NCBI RefSeq assembly: GCF_016107555.1
Contig: NZ_JABASU010000023.1
Coordinates: 1 to 46,455 of the forward strand
Direction of reading: 5' to 3'
DNA length: 46,455 nt
DNA from: Psychrobacter celer
Lineage (GTDB): Bacteria; Pseudomonadota; Gammaproteobacteria; Pseudomonadales; Moraxellaceae
Shown: in pieces, positions 17,651-26,951 of the stretch
Layout of the letters: the number at the start of each line of letters is the position of its first letter
Numbering within the stretch: the first letter of the stretch is position 1
The notes under the pieces: generated by a model
The model's input: only the letters and a program-made list of their open reading frames with translations
Told to the model about the DNA's origin: nothing
Databases searched by the model: none
Made by a program: the position numbers and the translations under genes

Positions 17651-18583
17651 ATGGCAATTTTGGTATATGCAGAACATGACAATGCCAGTCTAAAAAAGGC
17701 AACTTTGAACACCATCGCAGCAGCAAAACAAATGGGCGATGACGTTCATGTATTGGTCGCAGGTAGCGGCGCGCAAGCAGTCGCTGATGAAGCAGCAAAA
17801 GCTGAAGGCGTGACCAAAGTATTACTGGCAGACAACGCAGCATATGAGCACCAATTAGCGGGTAATGTGGCTCTATTGGTTGCTGATGTGGCCGGCGATT
17901 ATAGCCATATCGTTGCTGCAGCGACCACCACTGGCAAAAACTTTATGCCACGTGTGGCCGCATTGCTAGATGTGAGCATGCTCTCTGAAATCTCAGCAGT
18001 CGTAGATGCGCAAACCTTTGAGCGTCCTATCTATGCTGGTAATGCGACCGCTACCGTGAAGACATCAGAAGATAAAGTGGTCGTTACGGTTCGTACCACA
18101 GCGTTCGATCCAGTAGCTGCTGAAGGCGGCTCGGCGACGGTTGAGACTATTGACAGTGTGCAAGAGACGGGCAAAGCAAGCTTTGTCAATGAAGAGATGG
18201 CGCAATCTGACCGTCCTGAGCTGACGTCAGCGAGTATCGTTGTCTCTGGTGGCCGTGCATTGGCAAACGGTGAGAACTTCACCAAATACATCGAGCCATT
18301 AGCTGACAAGCTAGGCGCTGCGGTTGGCGCATCACGTGCCGCTGTGGATGCAGGCTATGTACCAAACGATATGCAGGTCGGTCAAACCGGTAAGATCGTT
18401 GCGCCGCAGCTATATATCGCAGCTGGTATCTCAGGTGCAATTCAGCATTTGGCCGGTATGAAAGACTCTAAAGTCATCGTGGCGATCAACAATGACCCAG
18501 AAGCGCCAATCGCTAGCGTTGCTGATTACTTCTTAGAAGCAGATTTGTTTGAAGCGCTTCCTGAGCTAACCAGCAAAATCTAA
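17651..18583 (+). CDS. etfA: Electron transfer flavoprotein alpha subunit
   Basis: EtfA carries the FAD. The 310-residue protein has the variable N-terminal domain and the conserved FAD domain: GGRALANGENF (near 198), LGAAVGASRAAVDAGYVP, QVGQTGKIVAPQLYIAAGIS (Q, G and T contacts to FAD), and the closing NNDPEAPIASVADY. AAAGGA lies 8 bases before ATG 17651. Probably co-transcribed with etfB; a terminator follows. Confidence 0.97.
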   Translation: MAILVYAEHDNASLKKATLNTIAAAKQMGDDVHVLVAGSGAQAVADEAAKAEGVTKVLLADNAAYEHQLAGNVALLVADVAGDYSHIVAAATTTGKNFMPRVAALLDVSMLSEISAVVDAQTFERPIYAGNATATVKTSEDKVVVTVRTTAFDPVAAEGGSATVETIDSVQETGKASFVNEEMAQSDRPELTSASIVVSGGRALANGENFTKYIEPLADKLGAAVGASRAAVDAGYVPNDMQVGQTGKIVAPQLYIAAGISGAIQHLAGMKDSKVIVAINNDPEAPIASVADYFLEADLFEALPELTSKI

Positions 18584-18635
18584 GTTTATATGACTAAGCA
18601 CTTGTCTGTGCTTATACATAGTTAATGGTAAGTTA

Positions 18636-18669
18636 AAGGCCTTCGGTTTATTGGACCGGAGGCTTTTTT
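18636..18669 (+). terminator. Terminator after etfA
   Basis: AAAGGCCTTCGGT pairs with ACCGGAGGCTTTTTT with small imperfections and a loop of about 7 bases, ending in T6. Confidence 0.8.
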
Positions 18670-18859
18670 ATGAGTGTTTTATCACAACCGCAAAAGACGA
18701 TAATGTCGTGATGATTGGCTGATAACATGCTATGTTATACGGCTGAGAGGTAACGATAGTAGTGATGACGCTGTCTATCAATGGTTTCATAAAGCAAAGG
18801 CTTTATAAAACCAAAGCATCAATCAAGGAATGAGTAATCTAAAGGATTAGGAGGTACCA

Positions 18860-20068
18860 ATAAGTGCAGCACTAAATACGGCAACAGCTTTGCCTCAAGA
18901 GTGGCAAGAGTGGGTGATGACCAATATCATGCGCGGCGTACAGACAGATGCCATCATCGACACCCTAAAAAACCATCACTTTTCTGATGCTCAGATCAAA
19001 GCTGCGTTAAGCGACGAGCCAGAGCTGGCAGCGAATGAGAGCAAGCAGACCATACGCAAGCTGCCAAATAATTGGAAAGAGTGGGTCGCTAGCAATTTGC
19101 TTGCAGGAACGAGTAAGGCAGGCATAGTTAAGACGCTGGCGCAACAAGGGTTTAGCAGCGCTGAGATTGCGCTAGAGATACAAACCGCGAGCAAAAGCCC
19201 TTATCTACGAGCAGCGGCAAAAACCGCTCAGACCCTCAAAAAACGTGAATGGCTACTTGCGACTTGTGACCACCTCGCGCGGTTAGATCCTGGCTATAAT
19301 CAGCAGCTTGATGTCATCGATACGCCGGCTTTTGAGGTGTTTATTAAAAACTACTACAGTAAGCACAAACCTGTCGTACTCCAAAACGGCATCAACCATT
19401 GGCCAGCGCTCAAAAAATGGAGCCCGCGATACTTTGCTGAGGTCTTGGGCGCGGCTGAGATTCAAGTACAGTTTGACCGTGAAAGTGATGCGTTGTTTGA
19501 ACGTCATTCTGATAAATACCGCAAATCGATGCGCATGTCTGAATTTGTCGATATGATAGAAAATAATGGCGAAAGCAACAATTATTATATGACTGCCAAC
19601 AATACACAGCAAAATGTCGATGCCATCAAGCCTGCGTTTGCCGGTATTGGGGATTTTGGAGACGGCTATCGTCAGCTTTTGGCTGATGATCCAGCCTTTA
19701 GCACGTATTTTTGGATGGGACCAAAAGGCACCTTTACGCCGTTACACCATGATTTGACCAATAACATGCTGGTGCAAATCTACGGCCGCAAAAAAGTCAC
19801 CTTGATTCCAGCGTGGCAAGTGCCATGGATGTACAACGATTTGCATGTCTATAGTGAAGTGGATTTTCCTAATGTGAATCTAAAAACTCACCCGCTAATG
19901 CAGCATGTCACGCCTGTCGAGGTGACGATTGCGGCAGGCGATGCGTTGTTTATTCCGATTGGATGGTGGCACTGCGTGGAAGGATTAGATAAATCCATTA
20001 GTATCAGCTTTACCAATTTCAATGCACCAAACAGCTATGCAGAAGGCTTTAAAAAAGCACAGGGCTGA
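18860..20068 (+). CDS. JmjC/cupin-8-like Fe(II) oxygenase with duplicated N-terminal helical repeat
   Basis: The C-terminal half is a cupin-like JmjC fold: residues KPVVLQNGINHWPAL, then the iron site PLHHDLTNNMLVQIYG (His296, Asp298, counting from 18860) and FIPIGWWHCVE with the distal His371, so it is probably a 2-oxoglutarate oxygenase acting on a protein or small molecule. The N-terminal 110 residues are two copies of an about 55-residue unit starting LPQEWQEWVMTNIMRG and LPNNWKEWVASNLLAG. No ATG or GTG is available in frame: a strong AGGAGG (18849-18854) sits 5 bases before ATA 18860, which then reads SAALNTATALPQEW; TTG 18890 is the only conventional alternative and has no ribosome binding site. 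Substrate unknown. Confidence 0.8.
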   Translation: MSAALNTATALPQEWQEWVMTNIMRGVQTDAIIDTLKNHHFSDAQIKAALSDEPELAANESKQTIRKLPNNWKEWVASNLLAGTSKAGIVKTLAQQGFSSAEIALEIQTASKSPYLRAAAKTAQTLKKREWLLATCDHLARLDPGYNQQLDVIDTPAFEVFIKNYYSKHKPVVLQNGINHWPALKKWSPRYFAEVLGAAEIQVQFDRESDALFERHSDKYRKSMRMSEFVDMIENNGESNNYYMTANNTQQNVDAIKPAFAGIGDFGDGYRQLLADDPAFSTYFWMGPKGTFTPLHHDLTNNMLVQIYGRKKVTLIPAWQVPWMYNDLHVYSEVDFPNVNLKTHPLMQHVTPVEVTIAAGDALFIPIGWWHCVEGLDKSISISFTNFNAPNSYAEGFKKAQG

Positions 20069-20107
20069 GCGGCATCATAAAGGTTTTTCGGTTTTGTGAC
20101 TTCAACG

Positions 20108-20146
20108 AAAAAGGACTGATAACCTACTGCGTTATCAGTCCTTTTT
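20108..20146. terminator. Bidirectional terminator between cupin gene and SpoU methyltransferase
   Basis: AAAAAGGACTGATAAC (20108-20123) pairs perfectly with GTTATCAGTCCTTTTT (20131-20146) over a 7-base loop, with T or A runs on both sides, placed between convergent genes. Confidence 0.85.
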
Positions 20147-20196
20147 ATGCGTATCTCGAAAGCTGAGGCATGCGTTTTAGCACAAAGACAGGTGTA

Positions 20197-20997
20197 CTAA
20201 AGGGTAGCGTATTTTCGTTGACGTAATGTCTCATATAGGCATAGTGAGCCTGCGATGGCGACGTTGAGGCTTTCTTGACCATTGGGCTGTGGTAGGGCAA
20301 TGGGCGTGGCGCATTGCATCAGCTCGGCACACACCCCTTGACCCTCATGACCCATAATCCAAGCGATAGGCTGGGTCAAATCGTGCTGATAAATAAGCGT
20401 ATCAGTGTGGGAGCTGGTGGCAAATAACGGCGCTTGCACATGATCTAAAATGTCTTGAATACTCAAGCCTTCATAGATATGTAGGGCAAACTGTGCGCCC
20501 ATACCTGCTCGCAAGGTCTTAGGCGACCAAGCCTGCGCCGTCGCGCTGGTACATAAAATATGAGGGATACCAACCGCTGCTGCTGTGCGTAGCAAGGTGC
20601 CCACATTGCCACTGTCTTGTACGTCATTGAGGATCAAACAATCCTCTGCAAGCATCGGTAAGCTGGGCGTGGGTATGGTAATCAGCGCCATGATGTCGAT
20701 ACCCGTACCGAGACTACGAATACTCTCGTACAGCGAGTCTGATAGCGTTATGATCGGCGTATGACTTGGTAGGCGCGTCAATAGTTGCCCAACCTCAGGA
20801 TGCGTATGCGCTGATTCAGCCAGCAGGATTTGGGCAAACGGATAATCACTACGCAATGCAGCATCAATCAGATGTACGCCTTCGAGTACGGTCTGGCTGT
20901 GTTTTTTGCGCTGGCGGGCTTGCGTCAACAAACCTTTGACCAGCTTGACGGTATTATTCTTATCTGAGGTAATCAGCTCGGTGGGGTTTGCTACCAT
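20197..20997 (-). CDS. SpoU/TrmH-family RNA 2'-O-methyltransferase
   Basis: A 266-residue SPOUT enzyme that should 2'-O-methylate rRNA or tRNA using S-adenosylmethionine. The N-terminal substrate-binding part (LEGVHLIDAAL) is followed by the three SpoU motifs: NDVQDSGNVGTLLRTAAAVG (motif 1 with the catalytic-type Arg), WIMGHEGQGV (motif 2) and LPQPNGQESLNVAIAGSLCL (motif 3). The target nucleotide cannot be assigned by eye; it resembles unassigned RlmB/TrmH relatives. It lies downstream of fbp on the same strand after a 100-base gap containing an inverted repeat. Confidence 0.88.
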   Translation of the reverse strand: MVANPTELITSDKNNTVKLVKGLLTQARQRKKHSQTVLEGVHLIDAALRSDYPFAQILLAESAHTHPEVGQLLTRLPSHTPIITLSDSLYESIRSLGTGIDIMALITIPTPSLPMLAEDCLILNDVQDSGNVGTLLRTAAAVGIPHILCTSATAQAWSPKTLRAGMGAQFALHIYEGLSIQDILDHVQAPLFATSSHTDTLIYQHDLTQPIAWIMGHEGQGVCAELMQCATPIALPQPNGQESLNVAIAGSLCLYETLRQRKYATL

Positions 20998-21028
20998 AAT
21001 AGATCGCTTAGAGAAAAATATAAGTGAA

Positions 21029-21077
21029 GCAATCAGGATAAGGTGCGATTAAACAAAACAAGCGTTATCCTGATTGC
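21029..21077. repeat. Inverted repeat between fbp and the SpoU gene
   Basis: GCAATCAGGATAA (21029-21041) and TTATCCTGATTGC (21065-21077) are perfect inverted repeats with a 23-base loop. No T run follows on either strand, so it may be an mRNA stem rather than an intrinsic terminator. Confidence 0.6.
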
Positions 21078-21097
21078 GATAAACCGATGGGTCAAGC

Positions 21098-22081
21098 TTA
21101 TGAGTGAGTGTGCTGTACGTGCAAGTCTTTGACATAGTTGACTTCGTTTTTGCTGCCTAATACCACCGGCACACGCTGGTGAATGTCAGTCGGCTCGATG
21201 TCCAAAATACGGTTGATGGCATCTGTCGCCGCGCCGCCTGCCCGCTCAATCAGCAAACTCATCGGATTGGCTTCATACATCAAACGCAGCTTACCTGCCT
21301 TGTTAGGGTATTTGGTGTCGAACGGATAAGTAAAGAGACCACCGCGGCATAAAATGCGATGAACATCGCCGACCATTGCAGCGACCCAGCGCGTATTAAA
21401 ATCACGGCCGCGAACGCCCGTCTTGCCCGCGATAAGCTCATCGATATATTGCTGCATCGGCGCCAGCCAGTAGCGATAATTGGAAGCATTAATAGCATAT
21501 TCGCTGGTATCGGCGGCGATTTGCACATGGTCATTGATAAGAATATAGTCGCCACTGTCTGGGTCTAGGCTAAACATAACCACATTATCAGCGATGGTCA
21601 GTGCCAGCACCGTAGAGGTGCCATATAGCAAGTAACCAGCTGCCAGCTGCTGATTGCCCGCTTGCAAAAAGTCACTGTTTTCGCTGTTCTGCCCTTGACG
21701 CTCATACGGTAAGATAGAAAAAATGGTGCCAACCGCCATGTTGATGTCGATGTTTGATGAGCCGTCGAGCGGGTCAAACAACACCAATAGGCTACCATCT
21801 GCATTGGCAGGGGTGGCATCATCTAACTCTTCTGAGGCGACGCCTGCGCAGTGAGTGTTTTTTGCTAAGGCGTCCAGCAGTAAGTCATTGGCCAGCACGT
21901 CTAGCTTTTTTTGCTCTTCGCCTTGGACGTTTTGATTGCCCGCTTCGCCCAAGATATCGGCGAGCGCGCCTTTTTTGAGCAGCCCAGAGATGGTCTTGCC
22001 CACCTCCGTCACGGTGGTGATTACGTCGCTAAGCGCAGGGTCTTTAGCATGCGCGTCTAGATAATTTGCTAAGGTGCTCAT
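21098..22081 (-). CDS. fbp: Fructose-1,6-bisphosphatase class I
   Basis: Fbp hydrolyses fructose 1,6-bisphosphate in gluconeogenesis. The 327-residue class I enzyme shows the metal-binding acids SEEL (Glu84, Glu85) and [11 protein letters not shown] (Asp103, Asp106), the active-site segment GGLFTYPFD, and [20 protein letters not shown] with the substrate-binding and metal Glu residues. ATG 22081 follows AGGAAGC on the minus strand. Its divergent neighbour is pyrB. Confidence 0.96.
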   Translation of the reverse strand: MSTLANYLDAHAKDPALSDVITTVTEVGKTISGLLKKGALADILGEAGNQNVQGEEQKKLDVLANDLLLDALAKNTHCAGVASEELDDATPANADGSLLVLFDPLDGSSNIDINMAVGTIFSILPYERQGQNSENSDFLQAGNQQLAAGYLLYGTSTVLALTIADNVVMFSLDPDSGDYILINDHVQIAADTSEYAINASNYRYWLAPMQQYIDELIAGKTGVRGRDFNTRWVAAMVGDVHRILCRGGLFTYPFDTKYPNKAGKLRLMYEANPMSLLIERAGGAATDAINRILDIEPTDIHQRVPVVLGSKNEVNYVKDLHVQHTHS

Positions 22082-22475
22082 AAGGCTTCCTGATAAGTTA
22101 TATAAAGAGATAAAATAAAAAACGGATCATGATAAAAAGATGTCGTGGCCATCGCTCAACGGCTAAGCAAATTTTGAAATAGCTGATAGCGCGTCTTTGT
22201 CCTGACCACAAAATCAGCTACACTATGTGCATTGTTAATGATTTATGGTTTGACTCGGCGGCGTCCTGAAGGCGACAAGATATCTCACCGATAAGACGCT
22301 TGTGTCATTAGGGTAAATTGTAGCAAATAAGCGCTAAAAAGTCCCCGTGTCTGCCCATGCCAACACCAAATGATCGAATAAAAGCCAATAAAGACTGACG
22401 GGCTGTGTATCATGGACGTATCTTATACAGTCCTTCATATAGCCTCATATCAACTCACAATAAAGACGTGTCCTT
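22082..22475. other. Divergent regulatory gap between fbp and pyrB
   Basis: This 394-base stretch has no gene. It should hold both promoters. I see no high-scoring promoter pair; CTGTGTATCATGGACGTATC followed by TTATACAG around 22400-22430 is a partial dyad upstream of pyrB (CTGTGTAT versus ATACAG) that could be regulatory. Confidence 0.3.
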
Positions 22476-23549
22476 ATGCCAAACTCTATCGATAGTCCCT
22501 TAACGCAGTCGGTCTCACCCACTGATTATGCCAAGTTCGACCCCAATACCATTCATCAAAGGCTCAATAGCTCATTGAGTCGTCCGCAGCTCAATGCAGA
22601 CAATCGTATTCGTCACTTTTTGGGCGTAGAAGGACTCAATAAGGCTCAGCTGCAAGCAATCATCGCCAAAGCAGAGACTTTTTTTGATGAAAATGGGCAA
22701 CTGATTAACCGTCCTGAGCTTGACGGCTATACGGTGATGAACTTATTTTTTGAACCATCGACGCGTACCCGTACGACCTTTGAAGTGGCCGAAAAACGTC
22801 TTGGTGCCAATGTGCTCAATATCGATATCGAACGCTCTAGTACCAAAAAGGGCGAGAGCCTACGCGATACCTTGTGGAATCTGCAAGCCATGACGGCAGA
22901 TATCTTTGTGGTGCGTCATTCGGCCTCGGGTGCAGCGCACTTTATGGCGACAGAGGTGACGCCTGATATTGCTATCATCAATGGTGGGGATGGCTGGCAT
23001 GCGCATCCGACTCAAGGTATGCTCGATATGCTGACGATTCACCGCGAAGCACCGCGGCCGTTTGAGGCGCTATCAGTAGCCATTATTGGTGATATTAAAC
23101 ACTCTCGGGTAGCTCGCTCGGACATCAGTGCGCTGCAGACCTTAGGCGTAAAAGACATTCGTGTCTGCGCACCGCGTACCTTACTGCCAAAAGGTATTGA
23201 ACGGTATGGTGTCAAGGTCTATGAAGACATGAATGCGTGCGTCAGCGATTGTGATGTCATCATGGGCTTGAGAATTCAAAATGAGCGTATTGGCTCGCCG
23301 CTACTGGCATCATCTAGTGAGTACTACAAACATTATGGCATCACCCCAGAGCGGGTGGCATTGGCCAAGCCTGATGCCCTCGTCATGCACCCAGGGCCGA
23401 TGAACCGCGGGGTAGAGATTGCCTCAAGCGTGGCTGATGGCGCTCAGTCGGTCATCTTAAAGCAGGTGAATAATGGTATTGCGATTCGTATGGCGGTGTT
23501 GGCATTGGCCATGGAAGGTCAGCGCGCCCATCAGGCGGCTCGCCTATAA
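22476..23549 (+). CDS. pyrB: Aspartate carbamoyltransferase catalytic subunit
   Basis: PyrB makes N-carbamoyl-aspartate, the second step of pyrimidine synthesis. The carbamoyl-phosphate loop [11 protein letters not shown] is at residues 92-102, followed by [16 protein letters not shown], and the aspartate-binding [11 protein letters not shown] near the end. At 357 residues it is longer than the E. coli chain (311), with about 45 extra N-terminal residues as in the class A ATCases of Pseudomonas type. The next gene is a degenerate dihydroorotase, which fits that class, in which the inactive dihydroorotase is a structural partner; no pyrI regulatory gene follows. Confidence 0.95.
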   Translation: MPNSIDSPLTQSVSPTDYAKFDPNTIHQRLNSSLSRPQLNADNRIRHFLGVEGLNKAQLQAIIAKAETFFDENGQLINRPELDGYTVMNLFFEPSTRTRTTFEVAEKRLGANVLNIDIERSSTKKGESLRDTLWNLQAMTADIFVVRHSASGAAHFMATEVTPDIAIINGGDGWHAHPTQGMLDMLTIHREAPRPFEALSVAIIGDIKHSRVARSDISALQTLGVKDIRVCAPRTLLPKGIERYGVKVYEDMNACVSDCDVIMGLRIQNERIGSPLLASSSEYYKHYGITPERVALAKPDALVMHPGPMNRGVEIASSVADGAQSVILKQVNNGIAIRMAVLALAMEGQRAHQAARL

Positions 23550-23609
23550 AGCCCAAACGATTATTTTACTCTTTTTTATTTTCATTTTATCGATACGGTA
23601 ATAACGCTC

Positions 23610-24821
23610 ATGTCTACTACACTCAATACAGATGCGCCGATATTTGACCACCTGCCGGCCGCCATCAAACAATCATTACCAAGCACTGTCTATGATAAGC
23701 TCGCAAGCTTAGAGGCGGGGCGCGAGATGTGGCTGCTCCCACCATTGGTCGATTTGTGCGCGCGTTTGCGCGAGCCAGGTCAGCAGCAGCATGGCACCTT
23801 ACAGTCAGAAGGGTCGGCGGCGCGTGGCAATGGGTTTTTGCATGTGGTCATTCCGCCCGACACGACCCCCATTTTAGAAAACGGATCATTATTAAAAGGC
23901 CTACGTGAGCGTGCGCTGAGCGATGGCGGCATTCATTTGCATATTTTAGGTGCATTGACGGCAGGTCTAGAAGGTGAGCGCCCCTCTAACATCGCTGGCC
24001 TAAAAAAAGGCGGCTGCATCGCGGTTTCTAATGCACGCAGACCCTTTAGCAATGATCTGGTGCTGCTACGTACGCTTGAGTACGCGGCCACGTTTGGTAT
24101 GAAGGTATTCTTTTATCCCAATGAGCCAAGTCTGGCGGGAGAAGGGGTGGCGCATGAGGGCTATATTGCATCTTATCATGGCTTACAAGGTATCCCGTGG
24201 ATCGCTGAGACAGTGGCTTTGTCTACGCAGCTGCTGATGGTGGAAGAAACAGGCATTGCCGCCCACTTTAGCCAGCTGTCTTGCAAGTCTTCGATTGAGC
24301 TGATGCGCTGGGCAAAAGATAAGGGCTTGCCTGTCACGTGTGATGTGGCCATGCATCAGCTTTATTTGACCGATGATAATTTGGAAGGTTTTAACGCCCA
24401 AGCGTATGTGCTGCCGCCGCTGCGTAGTAATACCGATCAGCAAGCCATTCGCCGTGGCCTAAAAGACGGGACCATCGATGCCATCTGTAGCCATCATGAG
24501 CCACTCAATAGCACCGCCAAAAAAGCCCCGTTTGCTGAGAGCACTCCTGGTATCTCAAACTTTGATACCTTTATGGCGCTGGCTTGTCAGTTGGTACACG
24601 ACGAGGTCTTAACGCTCGAGCAACTGGTAGATAAAATCTGTCTCAATCCTGCTAAAATCGCAGGCATCAGTGAGCAATATGAGCACATCGGTGGCGCGGT
24701 ATTGGTCGATCCTACACTAAAATGGCAAGTCACCAAAGAGTCTATGCTCTCAAACGGCAAAAACACGCCATTCTTTAACCAGCAGTTGCAAGGCCGCGTC
24801 GTGGAGACTTTCTTTGGCTAA
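23610..24821 (+). CDS. pyrX: Inactive-type dihydroorotase, ATCase partner (PyrC'/PyrX)
   Basis: The 403-residue protein has the amidohydrolase fold of dihydroorotase, but the zinc motif normally D-x-H-x-H-x-R reads LVDLCARLREPG, with Cys50 and Arg52 in place of both histidines. Later parts are recognisable (GAITA-like GALTAG, CDVAMHQLYLTD, AICSHHEP, CLNPAKIAGI) yet lack most metal ligands. In Pseudomonas such a protein (PyrC') is catalytically dead and needed to assemble ATCase dodecamers. It follows pyrB by 60 bases, supporting the same role. An active dihydroorotase must be elsewhere in the genome. Confidence 0.88.
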   Translation: MSTTLNTDAPIFDHLPAAIKQSLPSTVYDKLASLEAGREMWLLPPLVDLCARLREPGQQQHGTLQSEGSAARGNGFLHVVIPPDTTPILENGSLLKGLRERALSDGGIHLHILGALTAGLEGERPSNIAGLKKGGCIAVSNARRPFSNDLVLLRTLEYAATFGMKVFFYPNEPSLAGEGVAHEGYIASYHGLQGIPWIAETVALSTQLLMVEETGIAAHFSQLSCKSSIELMRWAKDKGLPVTCDVAMHQLYLTDDNLEGFNAQAYVLPPLRSNTDQQAIRRGLKDGTIDAICSHHEPLNSTAKKAPFAESTPGISNFDTFMALACQLVHDEVLTLEQLVDKICLNPAKIAGISEQYEHIGGAVLVDPTLKWQVTKESMLSNGKNTPFFNQQLQGRVVETFFG

Positions 24822-25362
24822 TCTGCCTCGATCAGATGATCGTTTGCCGCCATCTGTCGAGGATGGCTCTTCTCATGCGCCCCACCGATCACACAAGTCG
24901 ACGAGCACCGCCAGTGAATCTATCAAAGCAGTGGCCATCTATGAGGTGGTCAAAGGGACGGGGGCTATTCTTGGCGCTGGGGCGTTATGGTCATGGCATG
25001 CAAGCCTTGAGTACTGGCTAAGCCATGCAAATGACGCTTGGCAGCAAAGCTTCGGTCAGCTGCTAGCGCCGCAGATCGAAAGTGCGGTGCGCATTGCCCA
25101 GCAGGCCAGTAAAAACTGGCCCATGTTTTTGCTACTGATCGTTGCGTACGCCAGCTTGCGTTTTTTGGAGGCGTATGGCTTGTGGCAAGATAAGACATGG
25201 GCGTATTGGTTTGGTGTGCTGGGCTATGGCATATTTATACCTATCGAGATTTACTATTTGCTAGCCCGCCCGTTTGATTGGTTTAAGCTTGCGATACTGA
25301 TTTCAAATATCGTTATCGTGTTTGTGGTTTATCGCAATATGAAACGAAAGGGGTTGATATAA
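24814..25362 (+). CDS. DUF2127 membrane protein
   Basis: The 182-residue product has a polar, Ser/His-rich N-terminal 35 residues, then a DUF2127-type membrane domain: VVKGTGAILGAGALW helix, a loop of about 50 residues, then FLLLIVAYASLRFLEAYGLW, the signature WAYWFGVLGYGIFIPIEIYYL, and a last helix LAILISNIVIVFVVY. The function of the family is unknown. The start TTG 24814 lies inside the last codons of pyrX (8-base overlap) and has GGAG 7 bases upstream, so the gene appears translationally coupled to pyrX. No in-frame ATG exists near the N-terminus. Confidence 0.8.
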   Translation: MANLPRSDDRLPPSVEDGSSHAPHRSHKSTSTASESIKAVAIYEVVKGTGAILGAGALWSWHASLEYWLSHANDAWQQSFGQLLAPQIESAVRIAQQASKNWPMFLLLIVAYASLRFLEAYGLWQDKTWAYWFGVLGYGIFIPIEIYYLLARPFDWFKLAILISNIVIVFVVYRNMKRKGLI

Positions 25363-25401
25363 CGATTTTATTTAGCCCATCAACTCAGTAGTACCGTCAA
25401 A

Positions 25402-25549
25402 CATAGTCGAGTCCAAGTAAAACAGATACATGGCTATCAAGTCGCTCAATGAAACGTTGTTTTTCTTGGGTGCTGTGCCTACGCCGACAGAGGCTACGAA
25501 AAACAACTTTTCCTCTCAAGGTATCATTTTTATATCGGATTGACTGTAC
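25402..25549. repeat. Palindromic interspersed repeat, copy 2 (type B)
   Basis: Starts CATAGTCGAGTCCAAGTAAA with ACAGATACA next, and ends TATCATTTTTATATCGGATT plus GACTGTA; the two ends are imperfect inverted repeats (ACAGATACAT opposite ATGATACC, AGTCGAGTCC opposite AGTCAATCC). The middle has GGGTGCTGTGCCTACGCC and CAGAGGCT, as in the other copies. It lies between the convergent DUF2127 and antiporter genes. Confidence 0.75.
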
Positions 25550-25552
25550 AGT

Positions 25553-25592
25553 AGACCAGCATAGCAATAAATGCTTATGCTGGTCTTTTTTA
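25553..25592 (+). terminator. Terminator between DUF2127 gene and antiporter gene
   Basis: AGACCAGCATAGCA pairs with TGCTTATGCTGGTCT with one bulge, followed by six T. It directly abuts the palindromic repeat at 25402-25549 and serves the plus-strand transcript. Confidence 0.75.
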
Positions 25593-25628
25593 TGATGATA
25601 ATAGAGGGACAAACGACTTTTAAGCGAA

Positions 25629-26903
25629 TTATAGCGTGGTGGCCTGCTTATCAGGCGCAATGCTTTTTGCGACCTTACCAACGCTCAAGCCTTGTACCAA
25701 GATAGAGAAGATGACCACCGCATACGTGAGCGCCAGTAAAATGTCACGCTCTGCGCCCGTTGGTAGCTGCAGCACCAGTGCCACCGAGATGCCGCCGCGC
25801 AGTCCGCCCCATGTCAGTACTTTCCACGCTCCAGTTGGCAAGTCAAGCTGCCGCTGAAGGGTCTTTGTGGTCATACCGACAACGATAAAACGGGCAAGCA
25901 AGGCAATAACAATCGTCAAACCTGCAGCGATAAATAAATTGCCAGAATATGCAATCATCACCACCTCAAGTCCAATTAAGACAAATAAAATCGCATTGAG
26001 AATCTCATCGATCAGCTCCCAAAATAGATCGATATAGTGTCGTGTTTTGTCACTCATCGCCAGTGCTCGTCCGCGATTACCGACCATCAGTCCCATCATG
26101 ACCATGGCCAGTGGCCCTGAGAGATGCCAATGACTGGCCAGCGCATAGCCGCCGATCACCCCCGCCAGCGTCAATAGCACCTCTTCTTGATAACTATCAA
26201 TGCTCTTTAGCATATAGTACAAAATCGCCCCGAGCACCAGACCAAACACAATGCCGCCGCCTGCCTCAACGGCCAAGGTATGGGCCACATAGTTGGCTGT
26301 TGGGATATCGCCGCTGGATAAAATACCAAGTAGCAGGACAAAAATAACGACGCCGATACCATCATTAAACAACGACTCGCCTGCGATGACGGTCTCTAAG
26401 CTTTTTGGGGCGCCAGCGGATGATAAGATGCCCATCACCGCGATAGGGTCGGTCGGCGAGATTAAAGCGCCAAACAACAAACACCAAAGAAACGGCAAGC
26501 CAAATCCAAAGAAGGGCAACATAAGATAGAGCGCAGTGGCGATTAGCAAGGCTGAGACTAGGGTACCCACGCAGGCGAGAATACCAATGGGCAGTCGATA
26601 GCGTTTTAAGTCACTGATATTGACATGCAGTGCCCCTGCAAATAAAAGCATCGAGAGCATACCGTCCAATAGCACCTCGGTAAAATCTAGCTGCTCTAGT
26701 AAGCTCACTTCATAATCAATGAGCTGGTCGAACCCCAAAAAACCCAAAAAAATCGCACCGATAGATAGGACAATCGAGATGACCATGACTCCAATGGTCG
26801 TGGGCAGACCGATAAAGCGATGATTGACATAGGTCAGCAGGGCAGTAATCGATAAAAAGATAGCGCTGATTTCAAGTATGGTCAGGCTGGTTGCAGATGC
26901 CAT
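25629..26903 (-). CDS. CPA1-family Na+/H+ antiporter
   Basis: A 424-residue inner-membrane protein with about 11-12 hydrophobic segments. CPA1 marks are the early helix pair ending DGMLSMLLFAGALHVN, the motif ALISPTDPIAVMGIL (ion-binding Asp in TDP) and GESLFNDGIGVVIFVLLL (conserved ND), plus WGGLRGGISVALVLQLP. It should exchange Na+ (or K+) for H+ to manage pH and salt. It has no long C-terminal cytoplasmic tail, so it is a minimal NhaP-like form. It lies downstream of DUF2254 on the same strand with a short gap. Confidence 0.88.
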   Translation of the reverse strand: MASATSLTILEISAIFLSITALLTYVNHRFIGLPTTIGVMVISIVLSIGAIFLGFLGFDQLIDYEVSLLEQLDFTEVLLDGMLSMLLFAGALHVNISDLKRYRLPIGILACVGTLVSALLIATALYLMLPFFGFGLPFLWCLLFGALISPTDPIAVMGILSSAGAPKSLETVIAGESLFNDGIGVVIFVLLLGILSSGDIPTANYVAHTLAVEAGGGIVFGLVLGAILYYMLKSIDSYQEEVLLTLAGVIGGYALASHWHLSGPLAMVMMGLMVGNRGRALAMSDKTRHYIDLFWELIDEILNAILFVLIGLEVVMIAYSGNLFIAAGLTIVIALLARFIVVGMTTKTLQRQLDLPTGAWKVLTWGGLRGGISVALVLQLPTGAERDILLALTYAVVIFSILVQGLSVGKVAKSIAPDKQATTL

Positions 26904-26951
26904 AAAACAGGTCTCTTATGAGTGATAAGTAGTAAAAGTAATCAGTACAAA

